Notes under the pieces: model-generated
What the model was told of the DNA's origin: nothing
The model's input: only the letters and a program-made list of their open reading frames with translations
The model's database searches: none
Translations under genes and position numbers: made by a program
Assembly: GCA_050251715.1 (NCBI GenBank)
Contig: JBFWMG010000002.1
Span: 62,001 to 126,000 of the forward strand
Length of the DNA: 64,000 bases
Source: JBFWMG01 sp050251715
GTDB taxonomy: Bacteria > Desulfobacterota > Desulfovibrionia > Desulfovibrionales > Desulfovibrionaceae
Direction: 5' to 3'
In this document: one piece after another, positions 8,249 to 16,634 of the stretch
Numbering within the stretch: the first letter of the stretch is position 1
Layout of the letters: the number at the start of each line of letters is the position of its first letter

Positions 8249-8324
8249 TAAGATAGGGAGCCTTAATGCCTTATGCTCAAAACGCGCATTCTCGCGCCCT
8301 GAGGGCGCGGCACGGCGGTGGTGC

Positions 8325-9419
8325 CTACGTTGCGGGACCGCGCGTATGGCGGGGGCCGGACGCCGTGGCGACGGTATGGGGGAAGTATTTGCGTTTGAAC
8401 GCAAGCGCTACGTGCACCAGGCCGATGAGCACGGGGACTTCCACCAACGGGCCGATGACGGCGGCGAACGCCTGGCCGGAGTCGATGCCAAAGACCGCGA
8501 TGGCAACGGCGATGGCCAGTTCGAAGTTGTTGGACGCGGCGGTGAAGCTGAGCGTGGCCGCCTGCTCGTAGGTGGCGTTGGCCTTGGCGGACAGCCAGAA
8601 CGACACCAGGAACATGGCCAGGAAATAGATGCACAGGGGCAGTGCGATGCGCAGCACGTCCATGGGCAGTTGCACGATGTATTCGCCCTTCAGCGAAAAC
8701 ATGACCAGGATGGTGAAGAGCAGGAAGATGAGGGTCAGGGGGCTGATGCGCGGCACAAGGGTGTTCTCGTACCACTCCACGCCCCTGGCCTTGATGCCGA
8801 TGAGGCGGGTTATCATGCCGCCCAGAAAGGGAACGCCGAGATAAATGAAGACCGACTGGGCGATCTGGCCCATGGATATGTCGACCTCCATGCCCTTGAG
8901 CCCCAGCACGCCCGGCAGCACCGTGATGAACACCCAGGCGTACACGGAAAACAGCACGATCTGGAAAATGGAGTTGAACGCCACGAGCCCGGCGCAATAT
9001 TCCCTGTCGCCCCCGGCCAGATCGTTCCACACGATGACCATGGCGATGCAGCGCGCCAGGCCGATAAGGATGAGTCCCACCATGTACTCCTGCTTGTCGG
9101 CCAAAAAGGCGATGGCCAGGCCGAACATGAGCAGCGGGCCGATGATCCAGTTCTGGGTGAGCGACAGCGCCAGCACCTTGGTGTTGCGGAACGCCTCGCC
9201 CAGCCGTTCGTATTTCACCTTGGCCAGGGGCGGGTACATCATGAGGATGAGGCCCACGGCGATGGGAATGTTCGTGGTGCCCACCTGGAAGGCGTTTATG
9301 CCCTCGCGCACGCCGGGGTACAGATAACCGGCCATGACGCCGATGAACATGGCCAGAAAGATCCACACGGTCAGGAAACGGTCCAGGAAGGAGAGTTTAT
9401 GCAGCAGGGAATTGCTCAT
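8325..9419 (-). CDS. acr3: Arsenite efflux permease, ACR3 family
   Basis: A 364-residue membrane protein with about ten hydrophobic segments, exporting arsenite (and in some relatives antimonite) across the inner membrane. The ACR3 hallmark LIGLARCIAMVIVWNDLA contains the conserved Cys, and FNSIFQIVLFSVYAWVF, GVPFLGGMITR and ASNNFELAIAVAI are typical family segments. The start ATG 9419 is preceded by GGAGG. The gene for an ArsR regulator lies 166 bases upstream on the same strand, so the pair forms an arsenic resistance unit. No arsenate reductase gene is adjacent. The C-terminal tail past residue 345 is variable. Confidence 0.95.
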   Translation of the reverse strand: MSNSLLHKLSFLDRFLTVWIFLAMFIGVMAGYLYPGVREGINAFQVGTTNIPIAVGLILMMYPPLAKVKYERLGEAFRNTKVLALSLTQNWIIGPLLMFGLAIAFLADKQEYMVGLILIGLARCIAMVIVWNDLAGGDREYCAGLVAFNSIFQIVLFSVYAWVFITVLPGVLGLKGMEVDISMGQIAQSVFIYLGVPFLGGMITRLIGIKARGVEWYENTLVPRISPLTLIFLLFTILVMFSLKGEYIVQLPMDVLRIALPLCIYFLAMFLVSFWLSAKANATYEQAATLSFTAASNNFELAIAVAIAVFGIDSGQAFAAVIGPLVEVPVLIGLVHVALAFKRKYFPHTVATASGPRHTRGPAT

Positions 9420-9585
9420 GGAGCCTCCGGCGGTGTTTGCTGTCGTCTATTGGTTACGTGTACGGATCGATGCGGCTTCCAGCGCACCGCCACGGCAGCC
9501 GCTGTGCGGGGGGCGGGCATCCCTGGCGTCCGGTGTCGTGGCTGGTCGAGGTCATGTGCCGATCTTTATTTATTGTGTGAAAAAG

Positions 9586-9957
9586 TCATTTTCCGGTACA
9601 GGATGGGGCGCTCTCCCGCGCGCACCGCGCCTCGCTACGGATCCGCTGCGCGGTGTCCAACGTGGCACTAATCTGCGGGTCGCGGTCCAGCCAATGGGAC
9701 AGCAGCTCCAACATGGTTGCCGCATAGGGAACCGGCGGCGTGTCGGCCAGACGGTACATGGCCCATGAGCCTTCCTTGCGCCACACCACCAGCCCCGCTT
9801 CCTCAAGAATCTTGAGGTGCTTGGAGACGGTCGGCTGCGCCAGCCCCAGCGTGGGCGTCACTTCGCAGACGCACATTTCCCCCTGCCCAAGCATCTTGAT
9901 GATCTTGACCCGGCCTGGGTCGGACAACGCCTTCATTACCTTGACGAATTGGTTCAT
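9586..9957 (-). CDS. arsR: ArsR-family metalloid-responsive repressor
   Basis: A 123-residue winged-helix repressor. The helix-turn-helix is TLGLAQPTVSKHLKILEEAGLV, and the metalloid site is the GEMCVCEV segment on helix 3, the CVC motif that binds As(III)/Sb(III) in classical ArsR. Binding of arsenite releases the repressor from DNA. It is encoded upstream of acr3 on the same strand and probably represses both. A 20-bp imperfect palindrome sits 12 bases upstream of the start codon and is a good operator candidate. The C-terminal ~20 residues contain extra cysteines (RCARESAPSCTGK), which are not part of the classical site. Confidence 0.93.
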   Translation of the reverse strand: MNQFVKVMKALSDPGRVKIIKMLGQGEMCVCEVTPTLGLAQPTVSKHLKILEEAGLVVWRKEGSWAMYRLADTPPVPYAATMLELLSHWLDRDPQISATLDTAQRIRSEARCARESAPSCTGK

Positions 9958-9969
9958 GCTCGTATCTCC

Positions 9970-9989
9970 ATATCGTCATATGGCAATAT
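9970..9989 (-). promoter_or_regulatory. Candidate ArsR operator
   Basis: Imperfect palindrome centred on CATATG with ATAT at both ends (ATATCGT-CATATG-GCAATAT), 12 bases upstream of the arsR start. ArsR/SmtB-family repressors bind such inverted repeats over their own promoters. Position and symmetry support the call; the sequence has not been matched to a known site. Confidence 0.5.
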
Positions 9990-10065
9990 CACGATTTACG
10001 GCGTCGGGCAAGGGGACGGCGGGTGGGGAAAAAGGGGCGAGAAAGAGGGAGAAGCGGCGCGGAGA

Positions 10066-10520
10066 GGGGGCAAGATGGGGGCGAACGGGGGGAGAAACAA
10101 CGTTGGGGAGGCACGGGTGAAGGCGAGGACAGGGGCAAGGATGGGGAGGCGGCGAGGGCGGCGGGGACGTGGCGTACGGTGGGGCGGCGCAGGGGGCAAG
10201 GATGGGGAGGCGGCGAGGGCGGCGGGGGGGGGGTATACGATGGGTGATGCTGGGAACCGGTCCTAGCGCGGACGGCATGAGCTGGCCACTGCGGACTGCG
10301 GCAGGTTATGCTGGCGAACGGCCCTGGAGCGGGCGGCATGAGCCCGCAATGCGCGCAGGAGGAGATGGGGAACATCGCCTGCTCAATGTTTCTCCAGGCA
10401 TGAGCCCGCAATGCGGGCGGGAGGTGGTGGGTGGTGGAGGCCGATGTTGCATGCCGCCGCATGTCCCCCCGCAATGCGGGCGGCAGGCGATGGAAGGCCT
10501 GGCCGGGGCGCGCCATGGCG
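10066..10520. repeat. G-rich degenerate tandem repeat tract, period about 61 bp
   Basis: Strongly purine-skewed DNA lying within the 746-base gap between arsR and the next gene. A block beginning GGGGCAAGGATGGGG occurs at 10132 and 10193 (61 apart), with a partial earlier version at ~10067. A second block with CATGAGCCCGCAATGCG recurs with starts at 10276, 10337, 10399 and 10460 (spacings 61, 62, 61). Frames through it give only low-complexity peptides, so I see no gene. The G-runs could form quadruplexes. The remaining ~180 bases to 10703 contain an AT-rich patch (GGGATATATATATGATACC) near 10557-10575 that may hold the promoter of the following genes. Confidence 0.7.
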
Positions 10521-10703
10521 CGGCGTAGCGCCATGGACGCCCTTGGGGATCGACCGGGATATATATATGATACCTTGAATAGCTGGACGGGATTTGCTAG
10601 GAAAACCGGCATGGATACTCCACCGTGCACCGTGCGGAACCGGTCGCAGGCATTTGCTTTCTTGGTATGTCATACCACGTTCGGACACTGGCTGGGTTGC
10701 GGC

Positions 10704-11570
10704 ATGAACACGGCATCGCGAAGCAGGGAACGGCGTGGACTCGGGGGCGTGCCTGGCCGCTGCGCGCTCTGCGCCGCGCTGCTGGCGGCGTGGTGCGTCG
10801 TCTGGCCGGGCATGGCGCAGGCAAAACAGGTGCGGGCCTCGGCCCAGGGATATTGCGCCATTGCCGGTGTGACCGCCGAGGAGGCGCAACATCTGGCTGT
10901 CCGCCGGGCGCGGGCCGCCGCCGTGGAAACGGCGGCGGGCGTGGCCGTGAGTTCGTCCACGCTGGTCACGGATGGCCGCCTGGCCGGTGCGTTCATCAAG
11001 AGTCTTGCCCACGGCTACATCGTCCACGAGGCGGTGGAGTGGGAACCCGTGGGGCAGTACCAGCCCGACCCGTCCCGGCCGCCGCTCATCGAATACCGGG
11101 TCCGCCTCGACGCCGTGGTGGAGACGCCCGATGGCCCGCGCCCCGCCTTTGGCCTGGATGCGGCGCTCAACCAATCGATTTTCCGCGCCCGCAAGGACGC
11201 GCTCTCCCTGCGCGTGTCCGCCGCCGCGCCCGTGCGGGTGGCGGTGTTCAACATCATGGCCAATGACGCGGTGGTCATGCTCTATCCCGATGACCGGACG
11301 CCGGAGGTGCGCGCGGGCAAGGGGCTGGAAACGGTCTTGCCCGTGCCCGATTCCGGCGTGGAGATGCGGCTGGACACGTTGCCGGGCCACAAGCGGGACA
11401 CCGAGGCCGTGCTGGTGGCGGCGTTGCCCGCCGCGTCAAGAACGTTCTGGAGCGACGTGTTCGTGCCTGGCAAGCCCATGGGGCTGACGGACTTTTTTGC
11501 CCGCTATGCCAGGTTGGCTGGGGAGGGGGAGGACGTGATCCTGACCTATGAGGTGTTCACGGATGAATGA
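10704..11570 (+). CDS. Exported DUF4384-type protein
   Basis: A 288-residue exported protein. An arginine-rich n-region is followed by CALCAALLAAWCVVWPGMAQA, a plausible signal peptide cut near residue 41. The N-terminal mature part (about 42-130) resembles LPP20/FlgT-N-like domains that begin with a glycine-flanked AXGXXXI segment and an alanine-rich helix. The C-terminal half (about 150-280) has the DUF4384 pattern LRVSAAAPVRVAVFNIMANDAVVMLYPD. DUF4384 domains often occur beside or fused to caspase-like proteases and other stress proteins. The stop overlaps the start region of the caspase gene, whose start follows within about 55 bases, so the two are an operon. An earlier ATG (10611) exists, but ATG 10704 opens into the signal. 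Confidence 0.72.
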   Translation: MNTASRSRERRGLGGVPGRCALCAALLAAWCVVWPGMAQAKQVRASAQGYCAIAGVTAEEAQHLAVRRARAAAVETAAGVAVSSSTLVTDGRLAGAFIKSLAHGYIVHEAVEWEPVGQYQPDPSRPPLIEYRVRLDAVVETPDGPRPAFGLDAALNQSIFRARKDALSLRVSAAAPVRVAVFNIMANDAVVMLYPDDRTPEVRAGKGLETVLPVPDSGVEMRLDTLPGHKRDTEAVLVAALPAASRTFWSDVFVPGKPMGLTDFFARYARLAGEGEDVILTYEVFTDE

Positions 11571-11625
11571 TCCGCGCCGGGACGCAGAGGGGGCGAGAGA
11601 CGTCATGCGGTATGATGGAGAACGG

Positions 11626-14151
11626 ATGAAAAACTGGTGTGTGGTTGCGGTGTTCGTGGTGCTGCTGGCGTGGACCGGCGGTTGCTCGAACAAGGAGAGC
11701 ACCATCGGCGTCAAGTACGCGCAAGACCACATCAACATGTCGCATCTGGATGCCAAGATTCCCATCAAGGCCACGTTCTCTCTGGGAAAGACGTTCCAGG
11801 AGCAGCCTGTCATAAGCAAGATGGATTATACGGGCGGCGTTGTCGTTATTATTCCCACGTCGCAGGCCAGCAAGGAAACATACGAGATAAGCAATATCTT
11901 CAGCTATTACATGCAAAGCTTGTCAGGCATGACCTTTGCCGCGTCCGCACAATGCGATGACTGCGAGTACGCCATCAGCTTCGACTACCAGGTCAACAGC
12001 TTCAGGGGGCAGACGAAGATTGTCCTGGGCATCATCCCTCCTCCCCTGACGAGCGTGAAAAGCAAGACGGACATCGATTTCATCATGACCATCCAGCCGC
12101 CGCACGGCGCGCCGCTCCAGTTCACGCATAGCGTGGAGTGGATGTACAAGTTGGCGGATGTGTTTCCAGCATTCCAGGCCGATATCGTCAATGCCTTTTT
12201 GCGGGGCGACATAGGCGCCGAGGCCGATCCCGGCGAGCGGGCGGCCTTTCTGTTGCGGAGCGACGACAGCCGGTACGTTCTGGACGGGTTGCGGCTCATT
12301 GCCGGGAACGAGGCGTTGCTGGGCTCGATACGCGGCAATATGGCGCCGGTTGAAGAGCCGGTCAACGATGGCCGATCCAGCGTGACCATATACGAGACGT
12401 GGAATCCGTCGGCGCGGGGTGCGCGGCATGGCCAGGTGGCGCAACCGGCTCCTGGTTCGCTGCATGACAGGGTGGCGCAGCTTGCGGGGGCGGGCAACGA
12501 TGGCCGCGTCCAGCGGAGCGCCCAGGCCATCCTGGACAAGGAGCAGGCGCGTGTTGACCTGATCGCCCGCAAGACCGCCGTGCTGTTCGCCGACACGCGG
12601 CGGCTCAAGGTCGTGAAGGATCCCCTGGCCGCCATTACGAGCCGCGTGGCGGCGCGGGAAAAGGAGTGGGTCGCCATGGCCGACCAGCCCATCCCCCCCG
12701 AAATTCCCACGCCCAGGATGCCTCCGGCGCTGAAGCTCGAACAGGGCAAGTACGAGTCCAACGCCCGGTTCGACGCCCGCGTCAAGGAAGAGCAGGGCTC
12801 GCGCAAGATCGAGATCAAGCGGATACAGGCCGATTACAAAAAGCGTGTTGACGAGCGCAATGCCAGGATCGAGGCGCTGCGGGAACTCCATGCCCAGCGG
12901 CTGAAGGAACTGCCCGGCATGCGGGAGATTTTCATCGCCGAGGCGGTGAAGGACGTCTTTCAGGGCGTGCGCGTGGGCAAGCCCCACTATGACCGGGAGA
13001 CGGCGCTGCTGTCCTTTGACCTGGAGGCCTCCGGCGCGGCGTACAGCGAACGCGTGGGCATCAGGCTGGATGACCCCGAGCTGGTGCAAACCCTGGCCGA
13101 ACATCCGGAAAAGGGCAAATGGCGCGCGGTGTTCCGGGGCGAGGGCAACGGGTTTGTGCTGGACAACGTGACCTGCGAGGTGAGCCTGCGGGATGTCGTG
13201 TTCCATCAGGTGGAGGGCTCGACCATGCTTGCCGAGGGCAGCCCCCGGTCCGTGACCATTGCCCAGACCAGCGGTGAAGACCTGTCCGCCATCGCCGCCT
13301 TGCAGATGCAGGCGCCGGATTTGGCCGACTACAACGACGCCGTGACCCTCACGTACAACGACGGGCGGGTGATCCATGTGGCCGGCGATTCCGAGATGGC
13401 CGCGCGGGTGAAGCGCATGGCCACGGCCAAGGCCGATTCCCATGCCTATCTGCTCGCCGTGGGCATCGAGAACTACACGTCGGTCCCTGGCGTGCCCTTT
13501 GCGGAAAATTCGTTGCGCACCGTGGTGGAGCTGTTGACCAGGAAATACGGCATTCCCCAGGCGAACCGGGTGGTGCTTGCGGGCAACGCCGCCACCGGGC
13601 AGGCCATTCGCGGCAACATGCGCAATCTGGCCGCGCGCGTGACGACCCAGGACAGGCTCTTTTTCTACTATGCGGGCCACGGCCTGGCGGGCAAGGACGG
13701 CAAGGACGTGTTCCTGCTGCCGGTGGACGCGGTGCAGGGCGCGCTGGAGGACGAGGACTTTGCCTTCAACCGCATTCTCGTCAAGACGTTTGCGCGCGCG
13801 GGCAGTGTCTACGCCTTTTTGGACACCTGCTTCTCGGGACGGGCCGACGGCAAGACCATGCTCCAGAAGGGCATCGCCCCCATCTTCAAGACCACGCCCT
13901 ACAACCTGCCGGACAACATGACCGCGTTCTTTGCCGGGCAGGGGGATCAGTTCGCCAACTATTACCAGGAAAAAGGCCACCGCCTGTTCTCGTATTTCCT
14001 GGCCGAATCGCTGCTGGACGACCGGGTGGCCGTGGGCGACATGGAGGCGTTCCTCAAGCGCAACGTGCGCGAGGTCTCCGCACGCATGGGCGCGGACCAC
14101 CTTCAGGAGCCGTTCGTGGGCGGCAACACGGCGCGCGTGCTCGGCGAGTAG
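11626..14151 (+). CDS. Caspase-like (peptidase C14) lipoprotein
   Basis: An 841-residue lipoprotein: MKNWCVVAVFVVLLAWTGGC carries the lipobox TGGC, so the protein is exported and lipid-anchored. The region to about residue 380 has no domain I recognise. Residues ~370-450 are highly charged and likely coiled coil. The C-terminal ~240 residues are a caspase-fold domain: AYLLAVGIENYTS at its start, the catalytic His in FFYYAGHGLAGKDG and the catalytic Cys in FLDTCFSGRADG, both intact. Related bacterial enzymes (metacaspase/orthocaspase group) cut after basic residues. ATG 11626 has GGAG upstream and fits the signal. It is coupled to the DUF4384 gene before it. A periplasm-facing caspase is unusual, and its substrate is unknown. 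Confidence 0.85.
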   Translation: MKNWCVVAVFVVLLAWTGGCSNKESTIGVKYAQDHINMSHLDAKIPIKATFSLGKTFQEQPVISKMDYTGGVVVIIPTSQASKETYEISNIFSYYMQSLSGMTFAASAQCDDCEYAISFDYQVNSFRGQTKIVLGIIPPPLTSVKSKTDIDFIMTIQPPHGAPLQFTHSVEWMYKLADVFPAFQADIVNAFLRGDIGAEADPGERAAFLLRSDDSRYVLDGLRLIAGNEALLGSIRGNMAPVEEPVNDGRSSVTIYETWNPSARGARHGQVAQPAPGSLHDRVAQLAGAGNDGRVQRSAQAILDKEQARVDLIARKTAVLFADTRRLKVVKDPLAAITSRVAAREKEWVAMADQPIPPEIPTPRMPPALKLEQGKYESNARFDARVKEEQGSRKIEIKRIQADYKKRVDERNARIEALRELHAQRLKELPGMREIFIAEAVKDVFQGVRVGKPHYDRETALLSFDLEASGAAYSERVGIRLDDPELVQTLAEHPEKGKWRAVFRGEGNGFVLDNVTCEVSLRDVVFHQVEGSTMLAEGSPRSVTIAQTSGEDLSAIAALQMQAPDLADYNDAVTLTYNDGRVIHVAGDSEMAARVKRMATAKADSHAYLLAVGIENYTSVPGVPFAENSLRTVVELLTRKYGIPQANRVVLAGNAATGQAIRGNMRNLAARVTTQDRLFFYYAGHGLAGKDGKDVFLLPVDAVQGALEDEDFAFNRILVKTFARAGSVYAFLDTCFSGRADGKTMLQKGIAPIFKTTPYNLPDNMTAFFAGQGDQFANYYQEKGHRLFSYFLAESLLDDRVAVGDMEAFLKRNVREVSARMGADHLQEPFVGGNTARVLGE

Positions 14152-14173
14152 CGGGCTCGGGCCGTTTGGGATA

Positions 14174-14330
14174 GCAGGCTGTTGAAAAACAGCCTGTGCG
14201 CGCCAGGAGGGCGCGCCGAATCATGGACTGAGCGAAGAGACGTTCATGATTCGTGAGGGTTGGCAAAACCACGTTTTTGCCAACCCGAGTTGAAAAAGGC
14301 CAGGACGGCCTTTTTCAACAGTCTGACAGG
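14174..14330. repeat. 157-bp hairpin-rich element, copy A
   Basis: Begins CAGGCTGTTGAAAAA and ends TTTTTCAACAGTCTG, so the termini are inverted repeats. Inside are five consecutive hairpins: around TTGAAAAA/CAGCC, GCGCGCC/GGCGCGC, ATCATG/CATGAT, GGTTGGCAAAA/TTTTGCCAACC and AAAAAGGCC/GGCCTTTTT. Near-identical copies lie at 19445-19601 and, inverted and more diverged, at 43086-43236. No protein-coding content; most like a non-autonomous transposable element (MITE). It could also terminate transcription of the caspase gene. Confidence 0.85.
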
Positions 14331-14538
14331 GTGACTTGCCGCTGCCCCGCGTGCGCCAGGGTGCGTGCGCGGGGCGGCTTTTTGCGGGCACCGGCCCATG
14401 CGCGGCGGGTTGCGGACGGGACGGTGGTTGGGCCGCGTGGATCATTGCGTGCGGCAAATTGACCTGGATCAAGGCCTGGCCGGGCCGGGTGTGCTAGCGT
14501 GGGGCCATGGACAGGCGGACAGCCAAAGGAGGCGCGGC
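14331..14538. other. Upstream region of the siroheme/ferredoxin gene
   Basis: Between the 157-bp element and the GTG start. GC-rich; includes the AAAGGAGG ribosome site at 14525-14532. Frames are open through it but show no family sequence. A TTGACCTGGATCAAGG patch at 14459-14474 is partly palindromic and could be a regulator site of FNR/CRP type. Confidence 0.4.
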
Positions 14539-15183
14539 GTGAAGGGATATGCGGTGACGTTTTGCCGGGGACGGAAGGGGTGCCCCAATGCGGCGGTGGA
14601 TGACGCGGCGGACCTGGAGGCGCGTGTCGCGGCCGTGGTGGAGCGCCACCACGCCGCGCGGTTCGCGCCCGAAGAGCGCGACGGCGTGCTGCCCAACCAC
14701 AGGACCGTTAAGATCGCGGTCTCGTGTTGTCCCAACGGCTGCTCGCAGCCGCAGATCGCGGACGTGGGCTTTCTGGGCGCGCGCAGGCCCATGCTGACCT
14801 CGCAGCCCTGCGCCGACTGCGCCCAGTGCGCCAAGCGCTGCCAGGAGCGGGCCATTGTGATGCGCACCGATGCCGTTGGCCCCGTGCTGGACTTTGAAAA
14901 ATGCGTGGCATGCGGCCAGTGCATCGACGTGTGCCCCACGGGCACGCTGGGTGAGGGGGCGCGGGGCTGGCGCATCCAGTTCGGCGGCAAGCTTGGCCGC
15001 CATCCCCGGCTGGCCGAGGAGGTGGGAGGCATCCATTCCGCTGCCGAGTGCGCCGCATTTCTGGACTGCGCCCTTGCCTTTCATGCGGAACGGGCCACGC
15101 GCGGCGAACGCCTGTCCACGTTGCTCGACAGGGCCGAGGCGGCAGCCGCGTTCCGCGTCCGCTGCGTGGAAGGGGAGGATTGA
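14539..15183 (+). CDS. Compact siroheme/4Fe-4S protein with C-terminal ferredoxin
   Basis: A 214-residue redox protein. The first half carries the sulfite/nitrite reductase cysteine pattern C-X5-C (CRGRKGC) then C-X3-C (CPNGC within SCCPNGCSQPQIADVG), which in that family binds a 4Fe-4S cluster bridged to siroheme. The second half has a two-cluster ferredoxin: CADCAQCAKRC and CVACGQCIDVC. Full sulfite reductases are two to three times larger, so this is a minimal version, like small siroheme proteins of anaerobes. GTG 14539 is chosen because AAAGGAGG lies upstream. The next gene, a membrane polyferredoxin, starts 8 bases after the stop, so electrons could come from the membrane. Substrate (sulfite, nitrite or other) cannot be told from sequence. 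Confidence 0.8.
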   Translation: MKGYAVTFCRGRKGCPNAAVDDAADLEARVAAVVERHHAARFAPEERDGVLPNHRTVKIAVSCCPNGCSQPQIADVGFLGARRPMLTSQPCADCAQCAKRCQERAIVMRTDAVGPVLDFEKCVACGQCIDVCPTGTLGEGARGWRIQFGGKLGRHPRLAEEVGGIHSAAECAAFLDCALAFHAERATRGERLSTLLDRAEAAAAFRVRCVEGED

Positions 15184-15191
15184 GGTCCGCC

Positions 15192-16481
15192 ATGGCCGGA
15201 CGCCTTGCCGCCGCATTGGCCTTTGCGCTGTTGGCCGCCCACGCCATGCGGGTGGGCGCGTACGGCGGCGTGGCCTTTTGGCTGCTCGCGGGCGGCCTGG
15301 CCATGGGGCGGGCCGCATGGGCCCGGCTCGCGGCGGCGGGCCTTCTGGCCTTTGGCATGTTCTTCTGGTTCGATCTGGGGTGGCGGCTGGCGCAGGTGCG
15401 CATGGCCTTTGGCCAGGATTGGTGGCGGCTGGGGGGCATCATGGGCGCGGTGGCGCTGGCCACGGCAACGGCCAGCGTGTGGCTGGCCCGCGACGGCCTG
15501 GCGCGGCGCAACAGCGGGGATGCGGCGCGCGCCGCCGCGTTTTTGCTGACCGTTGGAGGGCTTGCCCTGGCCACGGTCAAGACGCCCCTGACCGTGCTCA
15601 TGGCGGACCGCTTTCTGCCTGGGGCGGGCTGGGTGGAGGTCTTTGGGCTGGGCGTCTACGCCGCCTGGGCAACGGGCGCCATGCGGGATCCCGTCCGTGC
15701 GCCCCTCATACGGCGGCGCATATGGAGCGTGTTCACGCTGGTCTTTTTCGGACAGCTCGTCCTGGGGTTGGCCGGGGCGGAACGGTTTCTCATGACCGGC
15801 ACGCTGCATCTGCCCGTTCCCGCGCTCATTATCGCCGGGCCGCTCTTTCGCGGTGACGGCTATTTCATGCTCATACTCTTCGCGGCCACCGTGGTGCTGG
15901 TCGGTCCGGCCTGGTGCAGCCACCTGTGCTATATCGGCGTGTGGGACAATTGGGGGGCCATGGCCAAGGCGCGGCCCAAGCGGTTTCCGCGCTGGCGGGC
16001 CGGGGTGCGGTGGGCCATCGCGCTGCTGGTGTTCGGAACGGCTGTGGGATTGCGCAAGGCGGGCGTGTCCATGGGCGTGGCGGTGTGGCTGGCGGCGGCG
16101 TTCGGCCTGGGCGGCGTGGCGCTCATGGCCACCTGGTCGCGCCGCATGGGCGCCATGACCCACTGCGCCATGTATTGCCCCATGGGCCTTCTGGCCTCTC
16201 TCTGCGGCAGGTTGCATCCGTGGCGGATGCGCATGCTGTCCGGGTGTACGCAATGCGGGAAATGCGCCCTGGTCTGCCGGTACGGCGCCTTGACCAAGGC
16301 GGACATCGAGCGGGGCAGGCCGGGCATGAGCTGTACGCTGTGCGGCGACTGCGTGGCGGGCTGTCCCCACGGGCAGCTGGCCTATGCGTTCCCAGGCCTG
16401 TCGGCGGCCACCGCCCGCACGGTCTTCATCGTCCTGGTGGTTGCCCTGCACGCCGTTTTTCTGGGCGTTGCCCGCATCTAG
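15192..16481 (+). CDS. Membrane-bound polyferredoxin (NapH/NosR-like)
   Basis: A 429-residue protein with about nine to ten hydrophobic segments across residues 5-340, then a cytoplasmic two-cluster ferredoxin domain (CTQCGKCALVCRYG and CTLCGDCVAGCPHG, near residues 358-400) and a final membrane helix. Within the membrane part are the extra cysteine motifs WCSHLCYIG and THCAMYCPMG typical of NapH/NosR/CcoG-like electron carriers. Such proteins pass electrons from quinol to soluble reductases. It follows the siroheme-type protein by 8 bases, so the two probably make a membrane-linked reductase module. Its stop TAG at 16479-16481 lies inside the CTAG end of a 107-bp intergenic repeat. Confidence 0.83.
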   Translation: MAGRLAAALAFALLAAHAMRVGAYGGVAFWLLAGGLAMGRAAWARLAAAGLLAFGMFFWFDLGWRLAQVRMAFGQDWWRLGGIMGAVALATATASVWLARDGLARRNSGDAARAAAFLLTVGGLALATVKTPLTVLMADRFLPGAGWVEVFGLGVYAAWATGAMRDPVRAPLIRRRIWSVFTLVFFGQLVLGLAGAERFLMTGTLHLPVPALIIAGPLFRGDGYFMLILFAATVVLVGPAWCSHLCYIGVWDNWGAMAKARPKRFPRWRAGVRWAIALLVFGTAVGLRKAGVSMGVAVWLAAAFGLGGVALMATWSRRMGAMTHCAMYCPMGLLASLCGRLHPWRMRMLSGCTQCGKCALVCRYGALTKADIERGRPGMSCTLCGDCVAGCPHGQLAYAFPGLSAATARTVFIVLVVALHAVFLGVARI

Positions 16482-16584
16482 AGCGTCTTGCCTTTGAAAA
16501 AGATGAGATGCTCTTATGCATTTTGTTGAAATAATGCTTCGTTATTTCAAATTTCCGCATTGTTTCAATGCTGCAATGCGCTAG
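16478..16584. repeat. 107-bp intergenic repeat, copy 1
   Basis: Starts and ends with CTAG. Contains a stem GAGCGTCTT.../AAGATGAGATGCTC, the hairpin TTGAAATAATG-CTTC-GTTATTTCAA and the hairpin GCATTG-TTT-CAATGC. The TAG of the upstream polyferredoxin gene is part of the left CTAG. Same length as five other copies in the window. Confidence 0.9.
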
Positions 16585-16634
16585 CCGGGGGCGTCTCTTT
16601 CTTTCTGTTTATCCACTATCCATAGCAAGGACGG

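Noticed and set aside
11923..14100. 725-residue minus-strand frame opposite the caspase gene
   Set aside because: It mirrors the caspase-like gene, which has a signal peptide and catalytic motifs; the reverse frame has no recognisable feature.
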